NCBI GenBank assembly: GCA_035378845.1
Contig: DAOSUP010000001.1
Coordinates: 1-64,000, forward strand
From: JAKOUL01 sp035378845
GTDB taxonomy: Bacteria; Dictyoglomota; Dictyoglomia; Dictyoglomales; Dictyoglomaceae
DNA: 64,000 nucleotides
Direction of reading: 5' to 3'
A program made the position numbers and the translations under genes. Positions 44,177-54,093 of the stretch are shown in pieces; the first letter of the stretch is position 1; every line of letters starts with the position of its first letter. The notes below the pieces were generated by a model. It worked only from the letters and a program-made list of their open reading frames with translations, was not told where the DNA came from and searched no databases.

Positions 44177-46941
44177 AAAAGATAGTTTTTCTTCTTTTAA
44201 CAGTCTCTTTACTTATAACCTTTTCTTATGCTGAAGTCTCTTCTACATATAAGATATATGCTCAGCTTTCTCCAAATGAGAAAATAATAGGTGGGAAGGT
44301 AGAAGTAGAATATATAAATAATACCTCTTCAGAACTTTCTGAGATCTATTTTTATCTCCCTGCAAATCTTTTAAGAGAAAAGAATCCTTATTTACATGAT
44401 GTATTAGAAGATTCCCAATATGTAAATGGTTTTGATCCTGGTTTTACAAAAGTAGAAAAAGTGGTAGATGAAAATAATAATCCTATTTCCTATTCTCTTG
44501 AAGAGGGTAAAATTTTAAGTTCTAACTATTCTTTGAAAGATAATTATTTAAAGGTGAAACTTCCTTATAAAATCTTGCCTTCTGAATCTTTTAAATTAAC
44601 CATCTATTTTAGAACAAAATTTCCAAGTACTTACTTAGGTGATATGTCTTATGCAAAAGATGCTTTTGTTTGGAGGTTTGGCTGGTTTCCATATGAGCTT
44701 CCTTATATTAATGGTGAATGGGATAAAGGAGGAAGGCTTTTATCAAGTAATTTCTATTTGGAGCTTATGGTACCTTCTAATTTTACTGTGGCTTTAGGAA
44801 TGGATGTGGTAAAAGAAGAGGTTACGGGAGAATGGAAGAAGATAATAGGAGAAAATACTTCTCCAAGAAGATCTGTTCCTATTGCTCTTAGTAGGATTTA
44901 CAGAGTTTATAAGCTTTCGGACAGTACCGAGCCTGAGATCTATGTATACTATTATCCTGGAAGAGAATATAAGGCAAGGCTTCTTGCTTCTTATGCCCGA
45001 GAAGCTATTAGTTATTATTCTAATCTTTATGGATCTTCAGGACATAAAAGAATAAATATAGTAGAAGGACAGATTACAGGACTTTGGGGTATGACAGCTG
45101 ACGGTCTTGTCATTCTTGGGAATAGCATATTTTACTCTTCAGATCTCATATCTCCATTTCTCTTAGAAAGAATAAATGAATGGCTTCTTTCTCACGAGAT
45201 TGCCCATCTCTGGTGGGGTATTGGAATAGGTGTTGATTTTGATAGAGAAAATTGGATATCTGAAAGTTTTGCTCAGTATCTTTCTATCACTTATTTTGAA
45301 AGAAAATATGGTGGAAAAGGTGCGAATCTTTTCCCTGATCTTGGAGATGATTATTTTGTTAATTTCTTAAAGGACTCTCTTATGGGGAATATGAATTTAA
45401 GAGAAACTCAAGTGGAACTCCCCTATCTTTACTACTTAAAGGATGGATGGGATGAAGAAGTAGTGAAAGAATACTGGGAAAGTTATGCTAATGGGTATAG
45501 TAATAAAATTTACAATAAGTCTTATCTTGCTATAAGAGCCTTAGCTTCAGAACTTGGAGAGGAAAATTTTGATAAATATTTAAGTGACATTTTTAATGAT
45601 TTTAAAGGTAAGATTGTAACCACCGATGATATTAAAGATTCTCTTGAAAAATATGCTGGGAAAGATTTAGAGGCTTTTTTCAAGAGTTGGTTTTATTCTA
45701 AAGGGAAAGTAGATTTTGAGATTAACAAGGTAATTTCTTACTATAAAGGTGGAAAATGGGAAAATCAGATCTATATAAAAAATAATGGAGAGATAATCAT
45801 TCCTGTAGAAGTGAAAATAATATACGAGAATAATCAGGAAGAAAAGATTATTTATAATGGTATGGAAAATCCATTGAAAGTAGAATCTTACTCTCCTGTA
45901 AAAACTGTAGTTTTAGATCCAGATTCAAAAATTCCTGATGCCGATAGAGTTAATAACTGGTATCCAAGGAAGATAATTTATACTCCTAAGAGAGAAATTC
46001 CTTTAGATGCTTATGTCTTCTATTATGATATATTACCTTCTTTTAGTTTTGACCTTTTTACTGGAGAAATCTCTACTGCTTCTTATCACGTAGAATTTTA
46101 CGATCCTCTGAATTTCTTAGTAATGTTAGAAGGATTTTACCAAGGAGATTATCAGGGTCTAAATTTTGCTTTTCTTTACTCTTTGCCAAAGGAAGATAGT
46201 TTACTTTTTCAACTTATATGGTTAGATCCGGATATATATGTAGGAAAGATATCTTATACTAAAAACATTTGGAGAAAATTTAATTTAGGGAATAGTGGCA
46301 ATGAATGGGAGAAAGCTTATATTCTTAACTTATCCCTTTCTTATAATGAATTTTTGGATAATAAAGGATATCTTGATTTTTCTCTAACAAGGCTTGTAGA
46401 TCTCTATACTAAAGCCTTAACAAATACATGGGATTTAAGAATAGGCTTTAGCCCATCAGGATTTGATTTTTACAGAATAGAATGGTTCCTTGATAAGGAT
46501 TTTCTGATTTTCCCTCATAGTTATCTTCAAGTTTCTTCTCAAATAGGATATGTGAGTGGAAATACTTCTTTAGATGATAAACTTAATCTTTCTGATTGGA
46601 AATCTCTGATGTTAGGTTATTATGGAAATTTAAAGGCTTCGTTATTCTTAAATTGGAATATGCCTTTATTAAAAGATCAGGAACTTAAGTTTTTAAATCT
46701 TGTTATATTGAGAGAGGTAGATTTCAACGTCTTCTCCGAATTTGGAGGGGTTTGGGAAGACATTGAAAGTATCTCTTGGGAGAATTTAAACCTTGGATTA
46801 GGCTTAGAGTTCAAGTATAGTTTTACTACTTTTTTTGATATTCCTTTTGACTTATATTTTGGTTATGCCTTTCCTATTTGGCAAGGAACTGATTCAGGAG
46901 AGGCAGGTATAATATATTCTTATATAAATTTTGATTTTTAG
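44173..46941 (+). CDS. M1-family metallopeptidase fused to a predicted outer-membrane beta-barrel
   Basis: A 922-residue secreted protein. Signal peptide to about residue 20 (SYAE), M1-type N-terminal beta domain, then a gluzincin catalytic site: His341-Glu342-x-x-His345 in SHEIAHLWW and Glu364 in WISESFAQY, the exact M1 spacing. The GAMEN aminopeptidase motif is replaced by GLWGMTADG. From about residue 600 the sequence becomes alternating aromatic/polar beta strands and ends in Phe (INFDF), the pattern of an outer-membrane barrel. So the peptidase may be anchored to the outer membrane by its own C-terminus. The barrel is inferred from strand pattern only. Translationally coupled to the ABC-2 exporter. 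Confidence 0.85.
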   Translation: MKKIVFLLLTVSLLITFSYAEVSSTYKIYAQLSPNEKIIGGKVEVEYINNTSSELSEIYFYLPANLLREKNPYLHDVLEDSQYVNGFDPGFTKVEKVVDENNNPISYSLEEGKILSSNYSLKDNYLKVKLPYKILPSESFKLTIYFRTKFPSTYLGDMSYAKDAFVWRFGWFPYELPYINGEWDKGGRLLSSNFYLELMVPSNFTVALGMDVVKEEVTGEWKKIIGENTSPRRSVPIALSRIYRVYKLSDSTEPEIYVYYYPGREYKARLLASYAREAISYYSNLYGSSGHKRINIVEGQITGLWGMTADGLVILGNSIFYSSDLISPFLLERINEWLLSHEIAHLWWGIGIGVDFDRENWISESFAQYLSITYFERKYGGKGANLFPDLGDDYFVNFLKDSLMGNMNLRETQVELPYLYYLKDGWDEEVVKEYWESYANGYSNKIYNKSYLAIRALASELGEENFDKYLSDIFNDFKGKIVTTDDIKDSLEKYAGKDLEAFFKSWFYSKGKVDFEINKVISYYKGGKWENQIYIKNNGEIIIPVEVKIIYENNQEEKIIYNGMENPLKVESYSPVKTVVLDPDSKIPDADRVNNWYPRKIIYTPKREIPLDAYVFYYDILPSFSFDLFTGEISTASYHVEFYDPLNFLVMLEGFYQGDYQGLNFAFLYSLPKEDSLLFQLIWLDPDIYVGKISYTKNIWRKFNLGNSGNEWEKAYILNLSLSYNEFLDNKGYLDFSLTRLVDLYTKALTNTWDLRIGFSPSGFDFYRIEWFLDKDFLIFPHSYLQVSSQIGYVSGNTSLDDKLNLSDWKSLMLGYYGNLKASLFLNWNMPLLKDQELKFLNLVILREVDFNVFSEFGGVWEDIESISWENLNLGLGLEFKYSFTTFFDIPFDLYFGYAFPIWQGTDSGEAGIIYSYINFDF

Positions 46942-47023
46942 TTTTATAAATATTGTCCCTACTTTCTTCCTTTTATATAATTATAAGATAAAGGAAATTT
47001 TTAAAAAGAGAGGGAGAAAAAGA

Positions 47024-49456
47024 ATGAAAAGATATAATCCACAAGATATAGAACCAAAATGGCAAAAAAAGTGGGATGAGGATAGATTATATTATGTGAC
47101 CGAGAAAAAAGATAAGCCAAAATATTATAATTTGGTGATGTTTCCTTATCCATCTGGTGATCTCCATATGGGACATATGAGAAATTATACCATTGGTGAT
47201 GTGGTAGCACGTTTTTATACTATGCGTGGTTATAATGTATTGAATCCTATGGGATGGGATGCTTTTGGTCAGCCTGCAGAAAATGCTGCTATAAAACGTA
47301 AGGTGCACCCTAAGGACTGGACGTATGGAAACATATCTCGTATGAAAGAGCAGCTCTTTAAGATGGGTGTAGTATATGATTGGGATAGAGAGGTTACAGC
47401 TTGTGCTCCTGATTATTACAAATGGACTCAATGGATCTTTCTTAAGCTTTATGAGAGAGGGCTTGCTTATAGGAAAAAAGCTCCTGCTAATTGGTGTCCT
47501 AGTTGTAAAACAGTGCTTGCTAATGAAGAGGTTGTAGATGGAAGATGTTGGAGATGTAAATCTATAGTTGAGAGAAAAGAATTTGAACAGTGGTTCTTTA
47601 AAATTACTGAGTATGCAGAAGATCTTTTAAAGGATCTGGATACTTTGGAATATTGGCCTGAAAAAGTTAAATTAATGCAGAAAAACTGGATTGGAAAATC
47701 TGAAGGACTGGAATTTTATTTTGAGGTGGAAGGTAAAGAAGATAAGATATATGTTTTTACTACAAGACCAGATACAATTTATGGTGTTACTTTTGTAGTC
47801 CTTGCACCAGAGCATCCTTTAGTAGAAAAAATTACAAAGCCCGAACATTTAGAAGAAGTAAGAGAATATATAAAGAAGGCAAAGAATAAAAGTGAACTTG
47901 AAAGGATTGTTCCTGAAAAGGAAAAGACAGGGGTATTTACAGGAAGTTATGCTATTCATCCTCTAACTAAAAAACCTCTTCCTATTTACGTAGCAGATTA
48001 TGTGCTTGCTACTTATGGAACAGGTGCCATAATGGCAGTACCCGCTCATGATGGTCGGGATTATGAATTTGCACTGGCATATAATCTACCTATAAAGGCT
48101 GTAATAACTCCTGAAGAAGGTAAGGAACCTAACTTACCATATGAGGATGAGGGAGTAATGTTCAATTCAGATAAGTATAATGGAATGAAAAGTTCAGAAT
48201 TTTGGAATGTGGTTGCTGAAAGATTTGAGGACTTAGGTATTGGTAAGAGAAAGGTACAGTATAGATTAAGAGACTGGCTTATTTCAAGACAAAGATACTG
48301 GGGAGCTCCTATCCCCATAATTTATTGTCCAAAATGTGGAGTTGTACCTGTACCTTATGAAGATCTTCCTGTAGAACTTCCTGAGCTTTCTGATTTTGAG
48401 CCTACAGGAACAGGTGAAAGCCCTTTAGCAAAGGTACCTGAATTTGTAAATACTAAATGTCCAAAATGTGGAGGAGATGCACGTAGAGAAACTGATACTC
48501 TTGCTACCTTTGTAGATTCATCATGGTATTATTTTAGATACACGGATCCACACAATGATAAAGAACCATTTTCTAAGGAAAAGGCAGAATATTGGCTTCC
48601 TGTGGATCAATATATAGGTGGAATAGAACATGCTATACTTCATCTTCTCTATTCAAGATTTATAACTAAGGTTCTTTATGATGCAGGATATAGCTCTGTT
48701 AGAGAACCTTTTAAGAGACTTTTTACTCAGGGAATGGTATATAAAGATGGAGAAATAATGTCAAAATCTTTAGGAAATATTGTTTCTGTGGATTATATGG
48801 TGGAAAATTATGGTGCTGATACTGCTCGTCTATTTATATTATTTGTAGCACCTCCTGAGGTAGATGTGGAATGGAGTGATGAAGGAGTAGAAGGTGCAAA
48901 TAGATTTTTGAATAGATTCTGGAGATTGGTATTGGAAGATGCAGAGATAGAACCTCAAATTGATGAGGAAGAGGAGAAGATTGTAGGAAGGAAATTACAT
49001 AAAACTATTAAGAAAGTTACTGAAGATATAGAGAATTTTAAGTTTAATACAGCAGTAGCAGCTATTATGGAACTTAGTAATCTTTTAACAGAACATAAAA
49101 GAAAATATGGGAGGACACCTGCCTTTGAAGAGGCAATTAGAAATACAATACTTTTACTTTCTCCCTTTGTACCTCATATTACAGAGGAATTATGGAATGA
49201 ACTGAGATATGATTATAGTATTCATATGCAGAAGTGGCCTACTTACAATCCTGAGCTTATAAAAGAAGAAATTGTTACTGTTGTTATTCAGATTAATGGA
49301 AGGGTTAGGGATAGAATTGTTGTGAGTGTTGATTCAACTCAGGAGGAAGTTCTTAACTTAGCACTTCAGAGAGAGAATGTAAAAAGATATCTTGATAATA
49401 AGGAGCTTAAAAAAGTTGTTTACATTCCTGGGAAGATATTAAGCTTAAGTATATAA
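47024..49456 (+). CDS. leuS: Leucyl-tRNA synthetase
   Basis: Charges tRNA-Leu, 810 residues. HIGH-type motif HMGH at residues 48-51, a zinc-binding CPSC/CWRC knuckle (about 160-185), the CP1 editing domain with TRPDTIYG and the acidic DYVLATYGTGAIMAVPAHD segment, a second CPKCG pair, and the KMSKS-type loop MSKS at 579-582. ATG at 47024 with AGGGAG upstream; an ATG 93 nt earlier overlaps the peptidase gene and would add a non-conserved leader. No T-box leader was found. Bacterial-type LeuRS by its editing-domain position. Confidence 0.97.
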   Translation: MKRYNPQDIEPKWQKKWDEDRLYYVTEKKDKPKYYNLVMFPYPSGDLHMGHMRNYTIGDVVARFYTMRGYNVLNPMGWDAFGQPAENAAIKRKVHPKDWTYGNISRMKEQLFKMGVVYDWDREVTACAPDYYKWTQWIFLKLYERGLAYRKKAPANWCPSCKTVLANEEVVDGRCWRCKSIVERKEFEQWFFKITEYAEDLLKDLDTLEYWPEKVKLMQKNWIGKSEGLEFYFEVEGKEDKIYVFTTRPDTIYGVTFVVLAPEHPLVEKITKPEHLEEVREYIKKAKNKSELERIVPEKEKTGVFTGSYAIHPLTKKPLPIYVADYVLATYGTGAIMAVPAHDGRDYEFALAYNLPIKAVITPEEGKEPNLPYEDEGVMFNSDKYNGMKSSEFWNVVAERFEDLGIGKRKVQYRLRDWLISRQRYWGAPIPIIYCPKCGVVPVPYEDLPVELPELSDFEPTGTGESPLAKVPEFVNTKCPKCGGDARRETDTLATFVDSSWYYFRYTDPHNDKEPFSKEKAEYWLPVDQYIGGIEHAILHLLYSRFITKVLYDAGYSSVREPFKRLFTQGMVYKDGEIMSKSLGNIVSVDYMVENYGADTARLFILFVAPPEVDVEWSDEGVEGANRFLNRFWRLVLEDAEIEPQIDEEEEKIVGRKLHKTIKKVTEDIENFKFNTAVAAIMELSNLLTEHKRKYGRTPAFEEAIRNTILLLSPFVPHITEELWNELRYDYSIHMQKWPTYNPELIKEEIVTVVIQINGRVRDRIVVSVDSTQEEVLNLALQRENVKRYLDNKELKKVVYIPGKILSLSI

Positions 49457-49494
49457 GTTTTTAAAACTTTTTAACAATTATATATTAAAGAGCA

Positions 49495-49503
49495 TGATAT
49501 AAT
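49495..49503 (+). promoter_or_regulatory. Extended -10 promoter of gap
   Basis: TGATATAAT at 49495-49503 is an extended -10 with a perfect core. Possible -35 sequences (TTAACA at 49471) are poorly spaced, as is common for extended -10 promoters. The start site would be near 49510, 40 nt before the ATG. Confidence 0.55.
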
Positions 49504-49551
49504 GTAATTTGAAGTTAAAGAAAAAAATTTAACGATTAGAGGAGGTGTATT

Positions 49552-50565
49552 ATGACTGTTAAAGTAGGTATTAATGGATTTGGAAGAATTGGACGTCAGG
49601 TTTTAAAGGCTTTATTAGAACGTCATGCTGATAAAGTTGAAGTAGTGGCTGTTAACGATATAACTGATACAAAGACTTTGGCGCACCTTTTTAAATATGA
49701 CTCCAATTATGGAGTATATAAAGGAGAGGTAAAATATACTGATACCTCTGTAGTAATAGATGGAAAGGATATCCGAGTATTTGCTGAAAAGGATCCAGCG
49801 AATATTCCTTGGAAGAGTTTAGGTGCAAATATAGTTATAGAATCCACAGGGCTTTTTACTGACGCAGAAAAAGCAAAAGTGCATATTACATCCGGTGGAG
49901 CTAAAAAAGTGATAATCTCTGCTCCTGCAAAAGGTGAAGATATTACTATAGTTATGGGTGTAAATGAAGAGAAATATGATCCTGCAAAGCATAATATTAT
50001 CTCTAATGCTTCTTGTACTACAAATAGTTTAGCACCAGTAGCAAAAGTGCTTCTTGACAACTTTGGAATAGAAAAAGGACTTATGACTACAATTCATTCT
50101 TACACTAATGACCAAAAGATTCTTGATCTTCCTCATAAGGATTTGAGAAGAGCAAGAGCAGCAGCTTTAAATATTATTCCTACAAGTACTGGTGCAGCAA
50201 AAGCTATTGGAAGTGTGATTCCAGAACTTAATGGTAAACTGCATGGGGTCGCTCTGAGAGTTCCTACACCAACAGTTTCTGTAACAGATTTGGTATGTGT
50301 ATTGCAGAAAGAAGTAACAGTAGAGGAAGTAAACGGAGCATTTAAAAAGGCAGCAGAAGGAAGAATGAGAGGAATCCTTGGTGTTACCGAGGAAGAGCTT
50401 GTTTCTATGGATTTCAAAGGGACCACATATTCTACAGTAGTGGATCTTCCTTCTACCATAGTAATCGGAAAGAATCTTGTGAAAGTGTTTGCCTGGTATG
50501 ATAATGAATGGGGTTATGCATGCAGGTTAGCTGATTTAACAGCTTATGTAGCAGAAAAACTATAA
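49552..50565 (+). CDS. gap: Glyceraldehyde-3-phosphate dehydrogenase
   Basis: Glycolytic enzyme, 337 residues. The N-terminal NAD motif INGFGRIGRQVLKAL (about 6-20), catalytic Cys155 in SNASCTTNSLAP, TIHSYTNDQ with the active-site His, and WYDNEWGYACRLADL near the C-terminus are all present. GAGGAGGTG lies before the ATG. It has its own promoter and terminator, so it is probably a single-gene unit; pgk and tpi are not next to it. Confidence 0.98.
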   Translation: MTVKVGINGFGRIGRQVLKALLERHADKVEVVAVNDITDTKTLAHLFKYDSNYGVYKGEVKYTDTSVVIDGKDIRVFAEKDPANIPWKSLGANIVIESTGLFTDAEKAKVHITSGGAKKVIISAPAKGEDITIVMGVNEEKYDPAKHNIISNASCTTNSLAPVAKVLLDNFGIEKGLMTTIHSYTNDQKILDLPHKDLRRARAAALNIIPTSTGAAKAIGSVIPELNGKLHGVALRVPTPTVSVTDLVCVLQKEVTVEEVNGAFKKAAEGRMRGILGVTEEELVSMDFKGTTYSTVVDLPSTIVIGKNLVKVFAWYDNEWGYACRLADLTAYVAEKL

Positions 50566-50590
50566 ATTTATACCAGGTTTATACTTTTTT

Positions 50591-50622
50591 GTGGGGAGGC
50601 ATTAAGCCTCCCCACAATTTTT
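50591..50622 (+). terminator. Terminator of gap
   Basis: GTGGGGAGGC (50591-50600) and GCCTCCCCAC (50606-50615) form a perfect 10-bp stem with an ATTAA loop, followed by AATTTTT. It ends at the stop codon of the convergent baeRF gene. Confidence 0.92.
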
Positions 50623-51730
50623 AGTATCTTAAAAATGCACCTATATTTTGAATCTTGTTACTTAATTCTTTATTCTTAATATATCTTAACTCTGCTCCAT
50701 TAGTTACTGCTTCTTCTATGAGTTCATCCACAATATCTGCTCTTTTATCCATAGGTTTATTGCAGAATGGACACTCTTCAAGATATGAACTTATGAAGGC
50801 ACAAGACGGGCACTGAAATCCTGACAGTTCAAAGCTATTATCAACTAAGATAGTTTGTACCCTTTTTTCATGTACGGCATAAGCTACATTTTCAATTCCT
50901 AAAGTAGCCTCTTTTCCCTTGGCAGAGGTTACAATTAGTGAGTCTATTAAATCATTTATTTCGGATTCTTCATATTTTTCTATAAATTCCAAGGCTTTTT
51001 CTAAGATTTCTTTAATAGGAGATTCTATATCTATACTTATCTCGCCTATTACTAACTCTCTTAATCTTTTAGGAAGGATATCTAAGAACTCAGAGATATT
51101 TTTAGGAGACGTACTTCCCAATATGATTTTTTCTTTTGCTTCTACTTTTTTATCTAAGAAATCTATTACTTCTTTAAAATGCCACAATACATGGGTCTCA
51201 TGCCATCTTTGCCAATCTGTAGCTTCCCATCCACCTTGTTTGTGTTTTTTTGGTATTTCTTCTTTTATCTCTCCTTCTTCCGTTATCTCTCCTATGAAGT
51301 ATTTAAAAATTCTTGCATCTCCCTTTGATAGTATGACTAAATAGTAGGGGCTATTAGCAATTAAAAGATGCGATAGAGGGCGTGTATATGGATCTTTATC
51401 TATTACAAGTTTATTTTTTATGGATGGATAAAGGGGGATCATGTAACTCCAATTTTTTGCACTACACCTAAATAAAATAATAGTATTAGCAGAGCCAAAA
51501 GAGCCTTGATCAATAATATGCTCAATATTCTCAAGATCTTCTAAAACAGATTTTTTAATTTCTCCATCTAAATTTAGAGACTCAAGAGCATTTTTTTTGA
51601 GACTTTTCCATATGATTTTGTATTCCCCTTTGGGATTTACCAAAGGGGATACATTTAAATATAGGGAAGTAATCAAATAAGGAGGGAAATTGAGATTTCC
51701 TAAATCTTTAAGTACTTCTCTGTTCAGCAC
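50621..51730 (-). CDS. Bacterial archaeo-eukaryotic release-factor-like protein (baeRF/VLRF1 family)
   Basis: A 369-residue homolog of the eRF1 / Vms1-like peptidyl-tRNA hydrolase superfamily. The diagnostic feature is GGW at 166-168 with Gln174 (KQGGWEATDWQRWHE), the equivalent of the catalytic GGQ/GxxQ loop. An SLYLNVSP strand near the N-terminus and a C-terminal zinc-ribbon (FQCPSC about 306-311, ECPFCNKPM about 321-329) follow family pattern. Family members are proposed to release nascent chains from ribosomes or stalled complexes. GTG start with GGAGGTGA upstream, overlapping the end of lon by 23 nt, so it is translated together with the Lon protease. Confidence 0.82.
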   Translation of the reverse strand: MLNREVLKDLGNLNFPPYLITSLYLNVSPLVNPKGEYKIIWKSLKKNALESLNLDGEIKKSVLEDLENIEHIIDQGSFGSANTIILFRCSAKNWSYMIPLYPSIKNKLVIDKDPYTRPLSHLLIANSPYYLVILSKGDARIFKYFIGEITEEGEIKEEIPKKHKQGGWEATDWQRWHETHVLWHFKEVIDFLDKKVEAKEKIILGSTSPKNISEFLDILPKRLRELVIGEISIDIESPIKEILEKALEFIEKYEESEINDLIDSLIVTSAKGKEATLGIENVAYAVHEKRVQTILVDNSFELSGFQCPSCAFISSYLEECPFCNKPMDKRADIVDELIEEAVTNGAELRYIKNKELSNKIQNIGAFLRY

Positions 51731-54074
51731 TCTCTCTCACCTCCAAAAGAGCAAGATTCAGGACTTCATCGGCATGTTCTACAAAATAGAAGGTCATATC
51801 TTTTTTTACCTCTTCTGGAATCTCTTCCAAGTCCTTTTCATTTTCCTTAGGCATTATTACAGCAGTAAGTCCTGCTCTATGAGCTGCAAGTACTTTTTCT
51901 CTTATTCCTCCTACTGGTAAGACCTTTCCTCTTAGAGTTATTTCACCAGTCATTCCAATATCTTTTTTGACAGGACGTTTTGTTAATGCAGAAGCTATAG
52001 CAGTTGCAATAGTAACACCTGCAGAAGGTCCATCTTTTGGAATTCCTCCAGAAGGGACATTAACATGAATATCAGATTTCTCAAGAATTTCATAGTTTAC
52101 ATTTAAATCCTTAAGCTTTGATCTTACATAAGAGAGTGCTGCTTTTGCTGATTCTTGCATAACTTCTCCAAGTTTTCCTGTGAGAATAAGATTTCCTTTA
52201 CCCTCTACAAGAAGAGCTTCTACAAAGAGTATATCTCCACCTGTCTCTGTCCAGGCAAGTCCAGTGGCTACGCCTATCTCGTCTTTTTCGCCCTTCATTC
52301 CAAAAGAATATATTTCAGGACCTAAATATTTTGTTATATTTTCAGCAGAAACTATAACTTTTTCATTTATACTTCCTTCTGCTATTCCCTTTGCTACCTT
52401 TCTACATATAGTGGCAATTTCTCTTTCTAAATTTCTAACTCCAGCTTCTCTGGTATATTCTCTTATAATCTTACTTAATGCTTCATCAGTAATCTCTAAT
52501 CTATCTTTTTCTAAGCCATGCTCTTTTAACTGTCTTGGAATTAAGAATCCCTTTGCTATTCCAAGTTTTTGGTATTCGGTGTATCCAGGAAGTTCCAGTA
52601 CTTCCATTCTATCTAAGAGGGCTGGTGGGATTGTATAAAGTACATTTGCTGTTGTTATGAACATTACTTTTGAAAGATCAAAAGGAACTCCTAAATAATT
52701 ATCTACAAAGGTATTATTCTGTTCAGGATCAAGGACTTCTAATAAAGCAGCTGAAGGATCTCCTCTAAAATCTGAACCTATCTTATCAATCTCATCAAGC
52801 ATAAATACAGGATTGTTTGATTCTGCTTTTCTTATTCCCTGGATTATTCTACCAGGAAGAGCACCCACATAAGTTCTTCTATGCCCTCTTATTTCAGCTT
52901 CATCTCTAATTCCACCTAAGGATATTCTTACAAATTTTCTTCCTAAGGCTCTTGCTATAGATTTTCCTAAGGAAGTTTTTCCAACTCCTGGGGGACCTAC
53001 AAAGCAAAGGATGGGACCTTTCATATCGCTTTTTAATTTTCTTACTGCTAAATATTCTAAGATTCTTTCCTTCACCTTTTCTAAATCATAATGATCCTCA
53101 TTGAGTACTTCTTCAGCTTTGCTAATATCTAAATTATCTTCTGTAGATTGTGCCCAAGGTAGACTGATAAGCCAATCTAAATAGGTTCTTGTTACTGTAT
53201 ATTCTGCAGATCCAGGGGGCATCTGTTCAAGTCTTTCAAGTTCTCTTTCTGCTTCTTTCATAGCTTCAGGAGGAAGTTTTACTTCTTGCAATTTTTGTCT
53301 AAGCTCATTTATCTCCATCTCTCTTGGATCTGTTTCTCCTAATTCTTTTTGTATAGCTCTCATCTGTTGCCTTAGGAAATACTCTTTCTGACTTTTCTCT
53401 ATCTCATCTTTTACCTCATTTTGTATTTTATTAGCTATCTCCAGAATTTCTAACTCTCGCATCAAGTAATAAGTAACCTTTTGTAATCTTTCTTTTACAT
53501 CAATGGTTTCAAGGATTTCTTGCTTTTCATTTACATTAAGATTTGAATTGAAGGCAATAAAATCTGCAAGCCTTCCTGGTTCTTGTATATTCATGGCATT
53601 GACAAGAAGTTCCTCTGGGAATTGAGGTATTAGGGATGCCATTTTCTGAAACAGGTTAAGAAGATTTCTCATTAGCCCTTCTATTTCAACATTTTTTTCA
53701 ACCTTTTCCTCTATTACCTCTACTTTTGCTTGAAAATAAGGATCAATTTGTGAAAATTCAACAACTCTTACCCTTTGAAGCCCTTGTACAAAAAGCCTGA
53801 GAGTATTATCAGGAAAGCGTAAGCTTCTTACTATAACACCTACAGTCCCTATTCTATGGATATCTTCAGGGGTGGGTTCTTCTACAGGATTTTTCTGCAT
53901 ACAAAGTCCTATAAGTTTATTTCCTGAGAGGGCGTCTTCTACCAGCTTTATACTCTTATCTCTTCCTACCACAAGAGGTATAAGCATTTGAGGATATACC
54001 ACTGTCTCTCTCAATGGTAATATGGGAAGTATCTCTGGTATATCTTGGGGTTGTGTTAGTTCTTTATTTTCCAT
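51708..54074 (-). CDS. lon: ATP-dependent protease La (Lon)
   Basis: AAA+ serine protease degrading misfolded and regulatory proteins, 788 residues. N-terminal substrate-binding LON domain (ILPLRETVVYPQMLIPLVV), central AAA+ module with GPPGVGKTSLGK (Walker A) and FMLDEIDKIG (Walker B), and a C-terminal protease domain with the Ser684/Lys727 dyad (PKDGPSAGVT and GIREKVLAAH). The ATG at 54074 has AAGGAGG 8 nt upstream; an ATG 87 nt further upstream overlaps hsp20 and gives an odd leader. It lies between a small heat-shock protein gene and baeRF. Confidence 0.97.
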   Translation of the reverse strand: MENKELTQPQDIPEILPILPLRETVVYPQMLIPLVVGRDKSIKLVEDALSGNKLIGLCMQKNPVEEPTPEDIHRIGTVGVIVRSLRFPDNTLRLFVQGLQRVRVVEFSQIDPYFQAKVEVIEEKVEKNVEIEGLMRNLLNLFQKMASLIPQFPEELLVNAMNIQEPGRLADFIAFNSNLNVNEKQEILETIDVKERLQKVTYYLMRELEILEIANKIQNEVKDEIEKSQKEYFLRQQMRAIQKELGETDPREMEINELRQKLQEVKLPPEAMKEAERELERLEQMPPGSAEYTVTRTYLDWLISLPWAQSTEDNLDISKAEEVLNEDHYDLEKVKERILEYLAVRKLKSDMKGPILCFVGPPGVGKTSLGKSIARALGRKFVRISLGGIRDEAEIRGHRRTYVGALPGRIIQGIRKAESNNPVFMLDEIDKIGSDFRGDPSAALLEVLDPEQNNTFVDNYLGVPFDLSKVMFITTANVLYTIPPALLDRMEVLELPGYTEYQKLGIAKGFLIPRQLKEHGLEKDRLEITDEALSKIIREYTREAGVRNLEREIATICRKVAKGIAEGSINEKVIVSAENITKYLGPEIYSFGMKGEKDEIGVATGLAWTETGGDILFVEALLVEGKGNLILTGKLGEVMQESAKAALSYVRSKLKDLNVNYEILEKSDIHVNVPSGGIPKDGPSAGVTIATAIASALTKRPVKKDIGMTGEITLRGKVLPVGGIREKVLAAHRAGLTAVIMPKENEKDLEEIPEEVKKDMTFYFVEHADEVLNLALLEVRESAEQRST

Positions 54075-54093
54075 GTCTTTGACCCTCCTTTCT

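Noticed and set aside
46942..47023. Possible T-box riboswitch before leuS
   Set aside because: Only 82 nt separate leuS from the previous gene, with no T-box sequence, specifier loop or terminator hairpin.
49707..50459. Two open frames on the minus strand inside gap
   Set aside because: Both are shadows of the highly biased gap coding sequence and show no protein family features.
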